A stretch of DNA of 64,000 nt from Hyphomicrobium_A sp044507625 (GTDB lineage Bacteria; Pseudomonadota; Alphaproteobacteria; Rhizobiales; Hyphomicrobiaceae). The position numbers and the translations under genes are program-made. Within the stretch, counting starts at the first letter, position 1, and each line of letters begins with the position of its first letter. This document shows, piece after piece, positions 33,460 through 44,744 of the stretch. The DNA is taken from contig JBIQJE010000001.1 in assembly GCA_044507625.1 (NCBI GenBank), forward strand, positions 310,001-374,000. Direction: 5' to 3'. The notes beneath the pieces were generated by a model. It was not told the origin of the DNA. It worked only from the letters and a program-made list of their open reading frames with translations, and ran no database searches.

Positions 33460-35586
33460 TCAGCTGCGCCGCTCGTGGAAGTGATCGTAGATGCGCTGCG
33501 CCATCTCGCCCGAGATACCGTCCACCGCCTTGAGATCCTCGACACCCGCGCGCGAGACGGCCTTCGCGGAGCCGAAGTGATTCATCAGCGCGCGGCGCCT
33601 CCGCGGACCGATGCCCTCGATCTCGTCGAGCGGACTTGCACCCATCGCTTTCGACCGCCGCGCGCGATGCGTGCCGATGGCGAAACGGTGCGCCTCATCG
33701 CGTAGCCGCTGCACGAAATAGAGCACCGGATCGCGCGGCTCGAGCATCATCGGCCGCTCGTGTCCCGGAATGTGGAAGTGCTCGCGTCCGGCGTCGCGGT
33801 CCGGCCCCTTCGCGACGCCGATGAGACAGATGTCGTGCAAGCCGAGATCGGCCATCACATCGCGCGCGACCGCGAGCTGCCCCGCGCCGCCATCGATCAG
33901 CACGACGTCCGGGCGGTCGGGAAAGGCGTCATCCTCGACGTCATCCGGCGAGACATCGGCAGCCGCGGCGGCGAGCGCAACGAGGCTGCTCGTCTCTTCC
34001 TCCGCCACCACGGCGGCGATGCCGTCCGCTTTCTCCTTGCTGTTGGTTTCCACCACCAACCGCTTGAAGCGCCGCGTCAGCACCTCGCGCATCATGCCGT
34101 AGTCGTCGCCCGGCGTGAGATTCTGCGATTTGATGTTGAACTTGCGGTACTGGCCTTTCACAAAGCCCTCGCGCCCCGCAACGATCATCGCGCCGACGGC
34201 ATTCGTGCCCTGGATGTGGCTGTTGTCGAAGACCTCGATACGCCGCGGCGGCGCCGAAAGCGCGAAGCGCTCGGCCAGACCATCCAGCAGGCGCCGCTGC
34301 GATGAGCTCTCCGCAAGCTTGCGCCCCAGCGCCTCACGGGCATTGGCGAGCGCGTGATCCACGATGCCCGACTTCGTGCCCCGCTGCGGCACACGGATCT
34401 CGATCTTTCGCTCGGCCTTGATGCACAGCGCTTCGGCGAGCAGCTCCCGGTTCGGCACGTCATGGGACAGCAGAAGCAGCCGCGGCACAGGCTTGTCGTC
34501 GTAGAACTGCGCGATGAAGCTATCGAGTACGTCCTCGACGGGCAGTGCGCGATCGGCCTTGGGGAAGTACGCGCGATTGCCCCAGTTCTGACCGGTGCGG
34601 AAGAAGAACACCTCGACGCACGTCTGCCCGCCCTCCTGGGCCGCAGCGAATACGTCCGCTTCCTCGATGCCTTCCGGATTGATGGACTGATCCGCCGTGA
34701 CATGCGCGAGCGCCGACAGCCGGTCACGGAAGCGGGCGGCGCGCTCGTATTCGAGGCTCGCCGCCGCCTCCTCCATCAGCTTCTGATACATGCGCCGCAC
34801 GTTCTGGCTTTCACCGCGCAGAAAGCGCACCGCTTCGTCCACGAGGCGTCCATAGTCGTCGAGCGCGATCTCCCCCGTGCAGGGCGCCGAGCACCGCTTG
34901 ATCTGGTGGAGCAGACACGGACGCGTACGGCTTTCATAGACGCTGTCGGAGCATGACCGCAGAAGAAACGCCCGCTCCAGCATGTTGATGGTGCGATTGA
35001 CGGCGCCCGCAGAAGCGAACGGGCCGAAGTAGTCGCCCTTTCGCGTACGCGCGCCGCGATGCTTCATGATCTGCGGCGTGGCCGTGTCGCGCGCGATGAG
35101 GATATACGGAAACGACTTGTCGTCGCGCATCAGCACGTTGAAGCGCGGCCGGAAGCGCTTGATGAGGTTCGCTTCGAGCAGCAGCGCCTCGGCCTCGGTA
35201 CGGACGGTCACGAACTCCATGCTCGCCGTAGTCGCGATCATGCGCGCGATGCGGTTCGTATGCCCGCCGAGGCGCGTATAGTTGGAAACGCGCGCCCTGA
35301 GGCTGCGCGCCTTGCCGACGTAGATGACGTTCCCTTCCGCATCGAGCATGCGGTAAACGCCCGGCGCCGCCGGCAGCAGCTTCAGATAGCTGGAGATGAC
35401 CTCCGGCCCGCTGACGATCGGAGCCGTTTCCGTGCCAAGTGCGGCTTGCGCCTGCACGCCGGGCTGCGACGTGGACGCCGCGGCATCGGACGCAGACGCA
35501 GGCGCAGCCCCGTCGGGCGGAACCGTTGTCGGCTGCTCCGGCGCCGGCACTTCCGGCGAAACTGCGCGCGTATCCTTGTCGGGCAT
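33460..35586 (-). CDS. uvrC: UvrABC system protein C (excinuclease subunit)
   Basis: A 708-residue UvrC, which makes both incisions around bulky DNA lesions after UvrA and UvrB. The GIY-YIG 3'-incision domain begins APGVYRMLDAEGNVIYVGKA (shortened: GVYRMLD / VIYVGKA) near residue 75. The Cys motif region RTRPCLLHQIKRCSAPC follows, then the UvrB-binding helix, the RNase H-like 5'-incision domain (EVFDNSHIQGTN, LIDGGAGQL) and two C-terminal helix-hairpin-helix motifs. The first 60 residues are an Ala/Pro/Thr-rich extension; the ATG at 35586 is the chosen start because the longer frame upstream is the shadow of the HAD gene. Confidence 0.96.
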   Translation of the reverse strand: MPDKDTRAVSPEVPAPEQPTTVPPDGAAPASASDAAASTSQPGVQAQAALGTETAPIVSGPEVISSYLKLLPAAPGVYRMLDAEGNVIYVGKARSLRARVSNYTRLGGHTNRIARMIATTASMEFVTVRTEAEALLLEANLIKRFRPRFNVLMRDDKSFPYILIARDTATPQIMKHRGARTRKGDYFGPFASAGAVNRTINMLERAFLLRSCSDSVYESRTRPCLLHQIKRCSAPCTGEIALDDYGRLVDEAVRFLRGESQNVRRMYQKLMEEAAASLEYERAARFRDRLSALAHVTADQSINPEGIEEADVFAAAQEGGQTCVEVFFFRTGQNWGNRAYFPKADRALPVEDVLDSFIAQFYDDKPVPRLLLLSHDVPNRELLAEALCIKAERKIEIRVPQRGTKSGIVDHALANAREALGRKLAESSSQRRLLDGLAERFALSAPPRRIEVFDNSHIQGTNAVGAMIVAGREGFVKGQYRKFNIKSQNLTPGDDYGMMREVLTRRFKRLVVETNSKEKADGIAAVVAEEETSSLVALAAAAADVSPDDVEDDAFPDRPDVVLIDGGAGQLAVARDVMADLGLHDICLIGVAKGPDRDAGREHFHIPGHERPMMLEPRDPVLYFVQRLRDEAHRFAIGTHRARRSKAMGASPLDEIEGIGPRRRRALMNHFGSAKAVSRAGVEDLKAVDGISGEMAQRIYDHFHERRS

Positions 35587-35648
35587 CGTCGATAGATCGG
35601 CCTGGGAACCGGCGCCGTCAAGCCGACGACGGCGGCCGCATCCGCGAT

Positions 35649-36515
35649 TTACAGGGCAAGGCTCTCCATCGCCGCGATAGGACGGGGCGCACCCCGCGGA
35701 AAGAGCGTTGCGACGGCTGCCGCATCGAGCTTGCCGCGGACATGCACGCCGCTGGCGATGAACACCGACCGGATGCCGGCAGCAGCCGCGCCGGCGATGT
35801 CGGTTCCGACACCGTCGCCGATTGCAATGAGCGCAGATTTCTCCGAACTGCCGGGCGCCAATTTTTCCAGCGTCGCGAAGGTCAGATCGTAGATCGGCAT
35901 ATAGGGCTTGCCCGCATATTCGACCGAGCCACCCAGAGCCGCATAGGCGCGCGCCACGGCGCCGGCGCAGTAGACCATGCGCCCACCACGCTCCACCATC
36001 ACGTCGGGATTGGCGCAGATCATCGGCAGCTGTCGCTCCCGGCACGTGGCGAGGAGCCCCGCATAATCTTCCGGCGTCTCGCTCTCGTCATCGTAGAGGC
36101 CCGTGCATACGATGGCCTCGGCCGTTTCGGCATCGACGCACATAAGATCGAGTCCCGCCAGCGTGGCGAGATCGCGCTCCGGACCTATGTGCAGGATCGG
36201 CCGGCCGGCATAGCGGGCGATCAGCGTGCGCGCGACATCGCCCGACGTGATGATCGCATCCCAGCACGCGCGCGGCACGCCGATGCCATCGAGCTGCGCG
36301 GCCACGCTGTGGTGCGGACGCGGCGAGTTCGAAACCAGCACCACGATGCCGCCCTTCTCGCGATAGCGCATGCAAGCGGCACATGCATCGGCGAACGGCG
36401 CCACGCCGTTGTGCATCACGCCCCAGACGTCGACCAGCCAGGCACGCGTGCCAGCGGCGACCGGGGCAATGGAATTGATGAGAGGGATGATTTCGGAAGA
36501 TGACGCGGGCGGCAT
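35649..36515 (-). CDS. HAD-IIA phosphatase, TIGR01459 type
   Basis: A 288-residue HAD-superfamily class IIA hydrolase. Motif I reads WLVDVWGVMHNG: the nucleophile Asp is present but the usual second Asp is Trp, the pattern typical of the TIGR01459 family. Motif II is VLVSNSPRP, motif III has the Lys in YAGKPYMPIYD, and motif IV is AIGDGVGTDIAGAAAAG. Related NagD-type proteins dephosphorylate sugar phosphates or nucleotides; this subgroup has no known substrate that I can name. It lies 62 bases upstream of uvrC in the same direction. Confidence 0.9.
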   Translation of the reverse strand: MPPASSSEIIPLINSIAPVAAGTRAWLVDVWGVMHNGVAPFADACAACMRYREKGGIVVLVSNSPRPHHSVAAQLDGIGVPRACWDAIITSGDVARTLIARYAGRPILHIGPERDLATLAGLDLMCVDAETAEAIVCTGLYDDESETPEDYAGLLATCRERQLPMICANPDVMVERGGRMVYCAGAVARAYAALGGSVEYAGKPYMPIYDLTFATLEKLAPGSSEKSALIAIGDGVGTDIAGAAAAGIRSVFIASGVHVRGKLDAAAVATLFPRGAPRPIAAMESLAL

Positions 36516-36546
36516 GGCGTTTAGCTAGCCGCCGCCCGCGCAAATC

Positions 36547-38565
36547 TCAAGCGGCGGCTTCGCCCGGCCCGGCAAAACCGGCGCCTGCGACGCTGGCAGG
36601 TGCGCCGAACAGCGCGCCTTGACCGAGCGGAGCGCCCGCGTCGAGCACTTTGTCGCGCATCTGCTCGTCGGCGATGCCGCCCACGATAACGGTCAGGCCC
36701 AGCTCGTTGAGGCTGCGGCAGACCTCGTCCGCGGGCATAGCCCCGTTCGGCGCGACCAGCCCGGCCATCAGCGTAGCCGCGTCGACCTTCACGAAGGCGA
36801 AGCCGGCGGCGCAAAGCGCGGTGAACTCGTAGTCAAAGTCGGTCACATCCTCGATACCGAAGCGGAAACCGAGATCGCGCATGTCGGTCAGCGCGCTCCA
36901 TTCCGCATTGCCGAACGTGCGGATGTCCGCTTGGGCAAAGGTGAGCACCATCTCACCCGCCAGTGCCTCACGGTCCTGATAAACGGTCGCAAGCTCGTCG
37001 AGGAAGCCGTCGTTGGCCAGCGATACCGCGGTTGCCGGGACGAACAGCTGCACATCGCGACCCCCATGGGCGAAGGTGCGCGCGACCGCAGCGGCCTGGC
37101 GCAGGCGCGCGCTGTCGAGTAACGGCAGCAGGCCGGCAACCGCGAGCTGTGGATCCCGCGTGGAGATGGAAAGCGGCATACCGCGCTCATCGCACGGACG
37201 GGCAAGCACCTCGTGATAGTGCACCTGAAGGTCGCCAAGTCCGACGACGGGCGCGAGCGCCACGTCGATCCGGCCCGAGGCGACAGCCTCGGCCAGCGAG
37301 GCAATCCGCGTATGCGACGGCATGATCGGAGGCGGCATGTCACCGCCCGCCGCTGCGCCGGTAGCACCCGGCTTCTTCTTGGTCGCGCGCATCACGTTCG
37401 CGGTCGTCTGCAGCGCATTGAGAGAGGCGCGCAGCGCGCTCTCCTGCCGCTGCGGCAGGCCCTCGAGCGGCGGCTCGTCACCGACGTCCACCTCTTCGGC
37501 GAGACGCTTGATCATGCCGTGAACCGCGTCGAGATCGGTCTCGCGATCCGAAGAAAGCGAAGGTTCGGCGCGCGGGCTCTCCGGCAATGTCGGCTTTCCG
37601 CGGCGCGACGACCACTGCCCATGCATCTGGTCGCTGGAAGATGCGGCTGGCGCGGGCGGCGGAGCCGACCAGTCGGGAAGCGTGGGCGACGTAGGCGCCT
37701 CGGCCTTGGGCGGCGGGGCGGCGGAGCCCTTGAGGCCTGAAGCACCAAGGCTCGGTGCGCCCGGATTGGGAGCGCCCAGGCTCGGGCCCAGGTTCGGGCT
37801 AGCAGGCACGCCGAGCTTCAGCTTCGGAGCAGGCGGAACTGAAGCACCGGTCGCCGCCCGCGGCAGCGTGGGATCTTTTGCAGCGGCGGCGCCGGGCAGC
37901 TGCGGCTCGGCGCGCTGCGGCTCGGCCGAGGCGCCTGGACGCTGAGTTGTCAGACGCGGCTCGCGGGGCGGCAAACCGCCCGCAGCAGCATCGCCCGGCT
38001 CGGCACGGAGCCCGCGCAGCGGAGGCGGCGGGGCCTTGGGGGCCATTGCCTTCGGTGCGGGGGCACCCGGAGACATCGGAGGCGGCATGGAAGGCGGCGC
38101 CATGGAAAGAGAAGGCTCAGCCCCCGCGGCGGAAGGCGCGAGCACGGGCGGCGCACCCATCGGAGCACCGGCGGTCAGAGACGGTCCAGCCGAAAGCGGC
38201 GGCGGCATCGGCGCGCGCGGAGCACCCGGTACGGCCAGCGTCGGCCCGCGCGGCGCCCGCATTCCGGGCAGCGTCCCGTTCGGCGCTTCGGGCGTGCGCA
38301 GCCGCTCCACCTCGTCCTGCAGGCGGGCAAGCTCACCGGCAAGCTCGCGCTCGCGCTCGGAGCGCCGCTTCAGCACGTGCGCGGTCAGCAGCACGGTGCA
38401 GACCGATAGCGCCGCAATGAGCGACGGCCAGAACGGCATCTGGAATTGCAGATATGCGCCGATGAAGATCGCCGCCGTGACCAGCACGATGGCTCCCTTC
38501 ACGATGAGATCGGCCATGCCGCTGAGTTTCGGCATTCCGCCCTCGCTGTTCTCGATGCTCGCCAT
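36547..38565 (-). CDS. Membrane protein with degenerate EAL domain
   Basis: A 672-residue protein with two N-terminal membrane helices (about 17-62), a coiled coil, a very long Pro/Ala/Gly-rich low-complexity region (about 95-320) and a C-terminal EAL-like domain (about 425-660). Only a trace of the catalytic set remains: EVLARP replaces ExLxR, and the DDFGTG loop is IEDVTDFDYEF, so it is probably inactive as a cyclic-di-GMP phosphodiesterase. It may bind cyclic-di-GMP or a partner. The ATG at 38565 is used; MPKLSG at 38535 has a better ribosome site (GAGGGCGGA). It runs toward the HAD and uvrC genes. Confidence 0.8.
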   Translation of the reverse strand: MASIENSEGGMPKLSGMADLIVKGAIVLVTAAIFIGAYLQFQMPFWPSLIAALSVCTVLLTAHVLKRRSERERELAGELARLQDEVERLRTPEAPNGTLPGMRAPRGPTLAVPGAPRAPMPPPLSAGPSLTAGAPMGAPPVLAPSAAGAEPSLSMAPPSMPPPMSPGAPAPKAMAPKAPPPPLRGLRAEPGDAAAGGLPPREPRLTTQRPGASAEPQRAEPQLPGAAAAKDPTLPRAATGASVPPAPKLKLGVPASPNLGPSLGAPNPGAPSLGASGLKGSAAPPPKAEAPTSPTLPDWSAPPPAPAASSSDQMHGQWSSRRGKPTLPESPRAEPSLSSDRETDLDAVHGMIKRLAEEVDVGDEPPLEGLPQRQESALRASLNALQTTANVMRATKKKPGATGAAAGGDMPPPIMPSHTRIASLAEAVASGRIDVALAPVVGLGDLQVHYHEVLARPCDERGMPLSISTRDPQLAVAGLLPLLDSARLRQAAAVARTFAHGGRDVQLFVPATAVSLANDGFLDELATVYQDREALAGEMVLTFAQADIRTFGNAEWSALTDMRDLGFRFGIEDVTDFDYEFTALCAAGFAFVKVDAATLMAGLVAPNGAMPADEVCRSLNELGLTVIVGGIADEQMRDKVLDAGAPLGQGALFGAPASVAGAGFAGPGEAAA

Positions 38566-38985
38566 GGAAGAGTGACGACGCCCCCTTGCCGATTCGTTGA
38601 TCAACCGAGCTTTTCGCCCGTGTCCGCCCCGCGCAATGGCAGCAGGACCACTTTCACCAGCTTTCGCAGCTGCGAGCCGATTCGTGACCTTCGCGTGGCG
38701 CGATCGCACCCCTGCCTGTGGAAAAACAAAGCGTTTTTCCACCGCTCGAACGGCGTGCGCATGTCCTACGCCTGAGCACGGGCGCCATCCACAGCTGAAG
38801 CCCGTTCTCCCGGAACTTCGCATCTTCCCGTGGATTGCCACGGAACGCCCCAGTGGCGCCGCAGACCGGCCTAAGGCCGACCGGAATCGGGGTGCTGTTT
38901 AGGACTCGTTAGGCGAATCGCCATGGTATCTGTTGTGTCGGGGCGTTCCCAAAAAGTCCCGGCGTATAATCGAAGGGAATGCTCA
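38566..38985. other. Intergenic between EAL-like gene and SDR gene
   Basis: A 420-base divergent region. No supported gene; the frames (for example 38597-38902) overlap the EAL gene's antisense. It presumably holds promoters for both flanking genes; a GAAGGG site is near the SDR start. Confidence 0.35.
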
Positions 38986-39732
38986 ATGCTGATGACGGTG
39001 ATGGGTCGCGATCGAAGTGCGTCTTATTATGGTGAGCTTGCCGGCGTTCGCGCGCTGATCACCGGGCTTTCTCCGACCTGCGGCGTTGATGTTGCACGTA
39101 AGTTTGCCGACCACCGGGCGCGCCTCGTCGTTCACGCGAATGCCCATGCGCCCGAGATCGATGCCGTCGCCACCATGCTGGCGGAATCCGCGACCGAGGT
39201 GAAACTGTTCACCGATGCCTGCCGTGACAGCGATTCAGCGGTCCGCTTTGCCCAGATCGCCGCGCAGGCCTTCGGCGGCCTCGATGTCGTCATCAACCTG
39301 ATCCCCCTCGACGCCAGCGAAACGCACGGATGTGCGAGCATGTCGGAGATCGAGGACCTCGTCGCCGAGAAGCTCAACCTGCCGGTACATGTAACGCGCA
39401 TCGTCGCCAACCGCATGCGTCTGACCCTCAACGAAGGCCTCGTGCTGAACGTCATGACGCTCCCCACACCCCGCACCGCGGGCGAGGCGGCATTTGCCGG
39501 CATCGCGCGCCAGGCGCTCGCTGCCGTGACGCGGGGCGAAGCCGCCCATTGGGCGCCCCAGGGCATTCGCATCAATGCGGTCGGCCCCTCGACGACGCAG
39601 GAAGATGAAGGCGCTTCGCTCGCGAGTGAGAACGACATCGCCTCGCTCGCGCTTTACCTCGCCTCCCGGCCCGGGCGCGCGCTCACGGGACAGGTGTTCG
39701 ATGCCACCGGCGTGGCCCGCCGCGGCTGCTGA
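38986..39732 (+). CDS. Short-chain dehydrogenase/reductase, atypical
   Basis: A 248-residue Rossmann protein of the SDR superfamily. The N-terminal strand ALITGLSPTCGVDVARKF has the turn of the nucleotide-binding motif in altered form (GLSPTCG instead of TGxxxGIG), and GGLDVVINLIP takes the NNAG position. The active-site Tyr-x-x-x-Lys is replaced by FAGIARQ, so normal SDR catalysis is unlikely. The C-terminus (RPGRALTGQVFDATGV) is family-like. It may be a non-catalytic or altered-specificity SDR. The start at 38986 follows GAAGGGAATGCTCA; the ORF is open further upstream. Confidence 0.85.
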   Translation: MLMTVMGRDRSASYYGELAGVRALITGLSPTCGVDVARKFADHRARLVVHANAHAPEIDAVATMLAESATEVKLFTDACRDSDSAVRFAQIAAQAFGGLDVVINLIPLDASETHGCASMSEIEDLVAEKLNLPVHVTRIVANRMRLTLNEGLVLNVMTLPTPRTAGEAAFAGIARQALAAVTRGEAAHWAPQGIRINAVGPSTTQEDEGASLASENDIASLALYLASRPGRALTGQVFDATGVARRGC

Positions 39733-39776
39733 GCGGCTCACGAATGATTAGGTTCGGCAGATAGCGGACTGACCGG

Positions 39777-40958
39777 CTACGGCGTGGCCCGCTTCAGCCC
39801 CCTTTGCGCGATCAGTCCCTTGATGCGCCGCAGGAGCGGGAACGTAGAGCCCGCAAACGCCGCGAGTTCCGTTTCCCGGTCAGCGAGGTCGCGCAGGTTC
39901 AGCCGCAATTGCCCCAGCGCGAAGTCGAACGCGAGCAGCCGGATCACATCGTCCATCGGCATCTCGCGCATCTCGCCTTTCGCGCGCATCTCCTCCATGC
40001 CCTGCACGATCTTCGCGAGCGCCGTTTCGACCGCGGAGAGGTTTGGAGTTGCATAGGGGCCGGCCGAGGCGGCAAGGCTCTTGCCCACTTCACCGACGGC
40101 TTCCTGCAGTTCGTCGATTGCCGGTCCCAGCCGCTCGATGGCACGCGCCGGCAGCGGTTGCGCAGTGGCGCGTAGCAATATGATTTCCGTATGCCACAGC
40201 CGGCGCAGGGCCCGCAGGATCGATTCCGGATCGGGCGAATCGCCGACGTATCCCGTCACCTCGAGCCGCGCGTCTCCCGCCAGCTTATTGCCCGTGCCGA
40301 GCGCACTTCGGATCTTCGCGCCGTATTCCGCCGCGCGCTCGGCATCGATGGGCTGACCGCCGCCCAGGCCGTCACCCGTCTTGCCGACCGCACCTGCGAG
40401 AATATCGCCGAGCAGATCGATCAGAGGAATGAGCGTGCTCTTCACATGCTCCGCGAACGCGATCCCCGCCCGCGATGGAAAAACGATGAGCATCGTCAAA
40501 ATGGCGACCACGGTGCCGATGACGATTCCCAGCATGCGGGTTTCGGCCGACGTTATCGGCGGGCCGAGGCTGGGGTCGCCGAGCACCACGATCGCGGCGG
40601 TCACGCACGCGATACGCAAGGCAGGCCGGCGCGCGGCGAAGAACGCGAGCACGAGCACGGTCACGGCCAAGCCGGCAAATCGCCACTCGTGTGCATCGGC
40701 CAGGGCGATCGCCACGACACCGCCGACGACAACGCCGAGCAGGCTTCCCATCAGCCGTTCGATGGCGAGACCGAGCGAGGCCCCCACATTCGCCTGGGTG
40801 ACGAGGATCGCCGTCATCACCGCCCAGAAACCCTGTGATAGGCCTGCAGCATCCGCCGCCACATAGGACACGCACGCGGCGACCGTCGTCTGGATGGCCT
40901 GGCGCACGCGCGGCCAGGAACTTGCAGCCATTCCTTCGAGCGAGGGAAGTTCAGGCAC
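39777..40958 (-). CDS. FUSC-family inner-membrane transporter
   Basis: A 393-residue protein of the fusaric acid resistance/aromatic acid exporter type (FUSC). Six membrane segments in the first 170 residues include GFWAVMTAILVTQANVGAS and the ERLMGSLLGVVVGG motif. The remainder is a cytosolic helical domain. Members pump organic acids or act with periplasmic adaptors; none is encoded next to it. A GTG start with TGGAGG 9 bases upstream is used; MAASSW nine codons later is possible. Confidence 0.85.
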   Translation of the reverse strand: MPELPSLEGMAASSWPRVRQAIQTTVAACVSYVAADAAGLSQGFWAVMTAILVTQANVGASLGLAIERLMGSLLGVVVGGVVAIALADAHEWRFAGLAVTVLVLAFFAARRPALRIACVTAAIVVLGDPSLGPPITSAETRMLGIVIGTVVAILTMLIVFPSRAGIAFAEHVKSTLIPLIDLLGDILAGAVGKTGDGLGGGQPIDAERAAEYGAKIRSALGTGNKLAGDARLEVTGYVGDSPDPESILRALRRLWHTEIILLRATAQPLPARAIERLGPAIDELQEAVGEVGKSLAASAGPYATPNLSAVETALAKIVQGMEEMRAKGEMREMPMDDVIRLLAFDFALGQLRLNLRDLADRETELAAFAGSTFPLLRRIKGLIAQRGLKRATP

Positions 40959-41054
40959 GGATAGCCTCCAGATTGCATATTTATCGCGGGAATTAACGCC
41001 CCGTTCGCACGCTTGCCGATATTGGACGCTACGGCGTTGAAGGGAGCACCTTCC

Positions 41055-41083
41055 TTGACAGCCCCCTTACCAGCGCTTATCTC
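41055..41083 (+). promoter_or_regulatory. groESL promoter, sigma-70-like
   Basis: TTGACA at 41055-41060 and TTATCT or TATCTC around 41077-41083, spaced 16-17 bases. The transcription start would fall just before or at the CIRCE operator. A heat-shock (sigma-32) promoter may overlap but I cannot separate it. Confidence 0.6.
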
Positions 41084-41093
41084 CGCCGCGTGC

Positions 41094-41120
41094 TTGGCAC
41101 TCTCCTCACGACAGTGCCAA
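41094..41120 (+). promoter_or_regulatory. CIRCE operator
   Basis: TTGGCACTC, nine bases, CAGTGCCAA: an inverted repeat matching the CIRCE consensus (TTAGCACTC-N9-GAGTGCTAA) in form, with a single arm mismatch. HrcA repressor binds such elements before groESL in many alphaproteobacteria. It lies 63 bases before the groES start. hrcA itself is not in the window. Confidence 0.9.
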
Positions 41121-41182
41121 CGCACCCATTGAGAGAGACCGGTCCCCTGCGGCCGACCCCGCCATCTGGAGCAAAATTTCCC

Positions 41183-41473
41183 ATGAAGTTCCGTCCTTTG
41201 CACGATCGCGTCGTCGTCAAGCGCGTTGACAGCGAGACCAAGACGTCCGGCGGCATCATCATCCCCGACACCGCCACCGAAAAGCCGCAGCAGGGCGAAG
41301 TGGTTGCCGTTGGTCCCGGCACGCGCGACGAAAGCGGCAAGCTGGTCCCGGTCGACCTCAAGAAGGGCGACAAGGTCCTGTTCGGCAAGTGGTCCGGCAC
41401 CGAGGTCAAGATCGACGGGCAGGAACTGCTGATCATGAAGGAAAGCGACGTCATGGGCGTCCTGGAGAAGTAA
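41183..41473 (+). CDS. groES: Co-chaperonin GroES
   Basis: A 96-residue GroES, the heptameric lid of GroEL. MKFRPLHDRVVVKRV, the mobile loop SETKTSGGIIIPD and the end ESDVMGVLEK are typical. The start is the ATG at 41183 (the frame opens further upstream). It is the first gene of the bicistronic groESL operon, 131 bases before groEL. Confidence 0.98.
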   Translation: MKFRPLHDRVVVKRVDSETKTSGGIIIPDTATEKPQQGEVVAVGPGTRDESGKLVPVDLKKGDKVLFGKWSGTEVKIDGQELLIMKESDVMGVLEK

Positions 41474-41604
41474 GCGGCCCGGCGCCCAGCGGCTAGCCCG
41501 GGTCGGCTCGCTCTGTGCGCCCCTTCGCTCTTCAATCCGCCTTCTCCGCCATTCCCCCTCGCCGGTGCCGTCAGGCACGGCGCAAACACCAAGGAATCAC
41601 TCAC

Positions 41605-43251
<1,647 letters not shown>

Positions 43252-43286
43252 TCCCCGCCGCTCCTAACCTGACGCAAAAATAGATC

Positions 43287-43319
43287 GGCCGCCCGTAGAC
43301 ATCTGCGGGCGGCCTTTTT
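43287..43319 (+). terminator. groESL terminator
   Basis: GGCCGCCCG, ten bases, CGGGCGGCC, then TTTTT at 43315-43319. A strong Rho-independent hairpin 36 bases past the groEL stop. Confidence 0.9.
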
Positions 43320-43476
43320 CGTTTGGATGTTTCTTTAGGGTGCGCGTTGGCAGAGCGCACGCGGGGCTCGCGCCAGAGCCACGGCGGCGATCGCGCGCCG
43401 CGTCTTATCAAACGCGCGACACGGCTCGCACGCGTTTGGCGGCGGAAAGCGCAGCGCTATAATTGCAGCGGACGTC

Positions 43477-44322
43477 TTACGGCTGAGAGCTCCACCCGAA
43501 CGCGCGCAACTCCGTCGGCAACATGGTTGCGCCTTCGGGCTCCGGCGTTTCGGAACTGCCGACGAACAGACCGCCGATCGTCGTCAGCAGCGTCGGAGAA
43601 CTCGCGGGCCGCTCGATCCTGCGAATTGGCACTGGCGAACGGCTTGCGCGTCGAGCGTATCTCGTTGCCATGTCTTGCTTCGTTGCCATGTCTTCGATCA
43701 CCGGAGCATTGTCGATGGCAGCAGACCTGACGGGCGGCGGCGCGGAAACCTTTTGCTTTGCCGATCGGCCGTCCACGCGATCGGGGGCGTTGGCCCGCGG
43801 CAATGCTTGCTCGGTGCCGGCGACATCGGCGGAATTGTTGATATGGATCGAGCCGGTCTCTGTGGGAGCGGGCCCCGTGTCCGCGCTCAGCGTCTCTTCA
43901 GCGGCAACCGGCTGAACGGTTACACTGGCCTCATCCTGCGACGCATCTTCGCCATCCGCGCCAACGGCAAAGCGCCGGCTCAGCGCCTCCGCGCGTGCGC
44001 GCACCGAGCCCTCGTCCGTTTCCGCTGCGATATCCCGCGCGCCGATGCCCATGGGCGCGGCGAACGCCGGCTTTTCGGCGGCGCCAAAGTGTTCACGCCA
44101 CGCGGCCTGCAGATCCGGAAGGCCGTCGAGAAACGATGGCAATGCGAAACCCTGCGACTGAGCCGTCGCCGTTGACTGGTGCGGAAGTGGCTGCTGCGGA
44201 AGTGGCTGGTGCAGAACTGGCTGGTCGAAAGTTGACTGGCCTAGCTCCTCAGCGCCGGCCTCCACCGCGATGCCAACAGAGGCGAGCATGCCCAATAGGC
44301 ATGCGCTTCCACATACGTTCAT
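43477..44322 (-). CDS. Exported low-complexity protein, function unknown
   Basis: A 281-residue protein with a signal peptide (MNVCGSACLLGMLASVGIAVEAGA), then a short repeat of HQPLPQQPLPHQ type, a segment with FLDGLPDLQAAWREHFG, an Ala/Ser/Glu-rich middle and a basic end. No domain is recognised. The ATG at 44322 is preceded by GGGGGG; the ORF is open to 44499. It is transcribed away from the fds regulator and toward groEL. Confidence 0.55.
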   Translation of the reverse strand: MNVCGSACLLGMLASVGIAVEAGAEELGQSTFDQPVLHQPLPQQPLPHQSTATAQSQGFALPSFLDGLPDLQAAWREHFGAAEKPAFAAPMGIGARDIAAETDEGSVRARAEALSRRFAVGADGEDASQDEASVTVQPVAAEETLSADTGPAPTETGSIHINNSADVAGTEQALPRANAPDRVDGRSAKQKVSAPPPVRSAAIDNAPVIEDMATKQDMATRYARRASRSPVPIRRIERPASSPTLLTTIGGLFVGSSETPEPEGATMLPTELRAFGWSSQP

Positions 44323-44744
44323 ACGCTGTACCCCCCGACCCACCGGCCGGATTGGAGGTGCCGCAAGGCAGACCTCAATTCTAGCATACGGCAGACGCCC
44401 CGCGTCACACCCACCCAGAGTTGCACGCAAGTTTTTCGCCGTTCCACCCGGGCTCCACTTGCGTGTCTGCGGAGAGGCAGCGCCTGCAGCCAATTGCACG
44501 CCGGCGCGCCAACGGGATTGACGACATCCCGTCTCCGCTCGGGACGAATATTAAGGGGCTACAAGGCAATAACATGGCGTTCACCCGCGTCTCAAAATGG
44601 CGGACAAGTCGCTGTCTGCATTGCCTTTCGACGGCGTTGGCCCGATGATCAGCATAAGCGGAGAGGCGCGCGCGGCGGGCATTTCCCGGCACCGGCGGAC
44701 GCAGGGCCGCAGTGCGCGATCACCGCCGCCTCGGGAGGGGCACC
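44323..44744. other. Divergent intergenic region before the LysR gene
   Basis: About 420 bases between the divergent exported-protein and LysR genes. No supported gene; a GGGAGGGG ribosome site for the regulator lies at its right end. Promoters not fixed. Confidence 0.35.

Noticed and set aside
41094..41120. hrcA gene near the CIRCE element
   Set aside because: No HrcA-like frame is present in the window; only the operator is reported.
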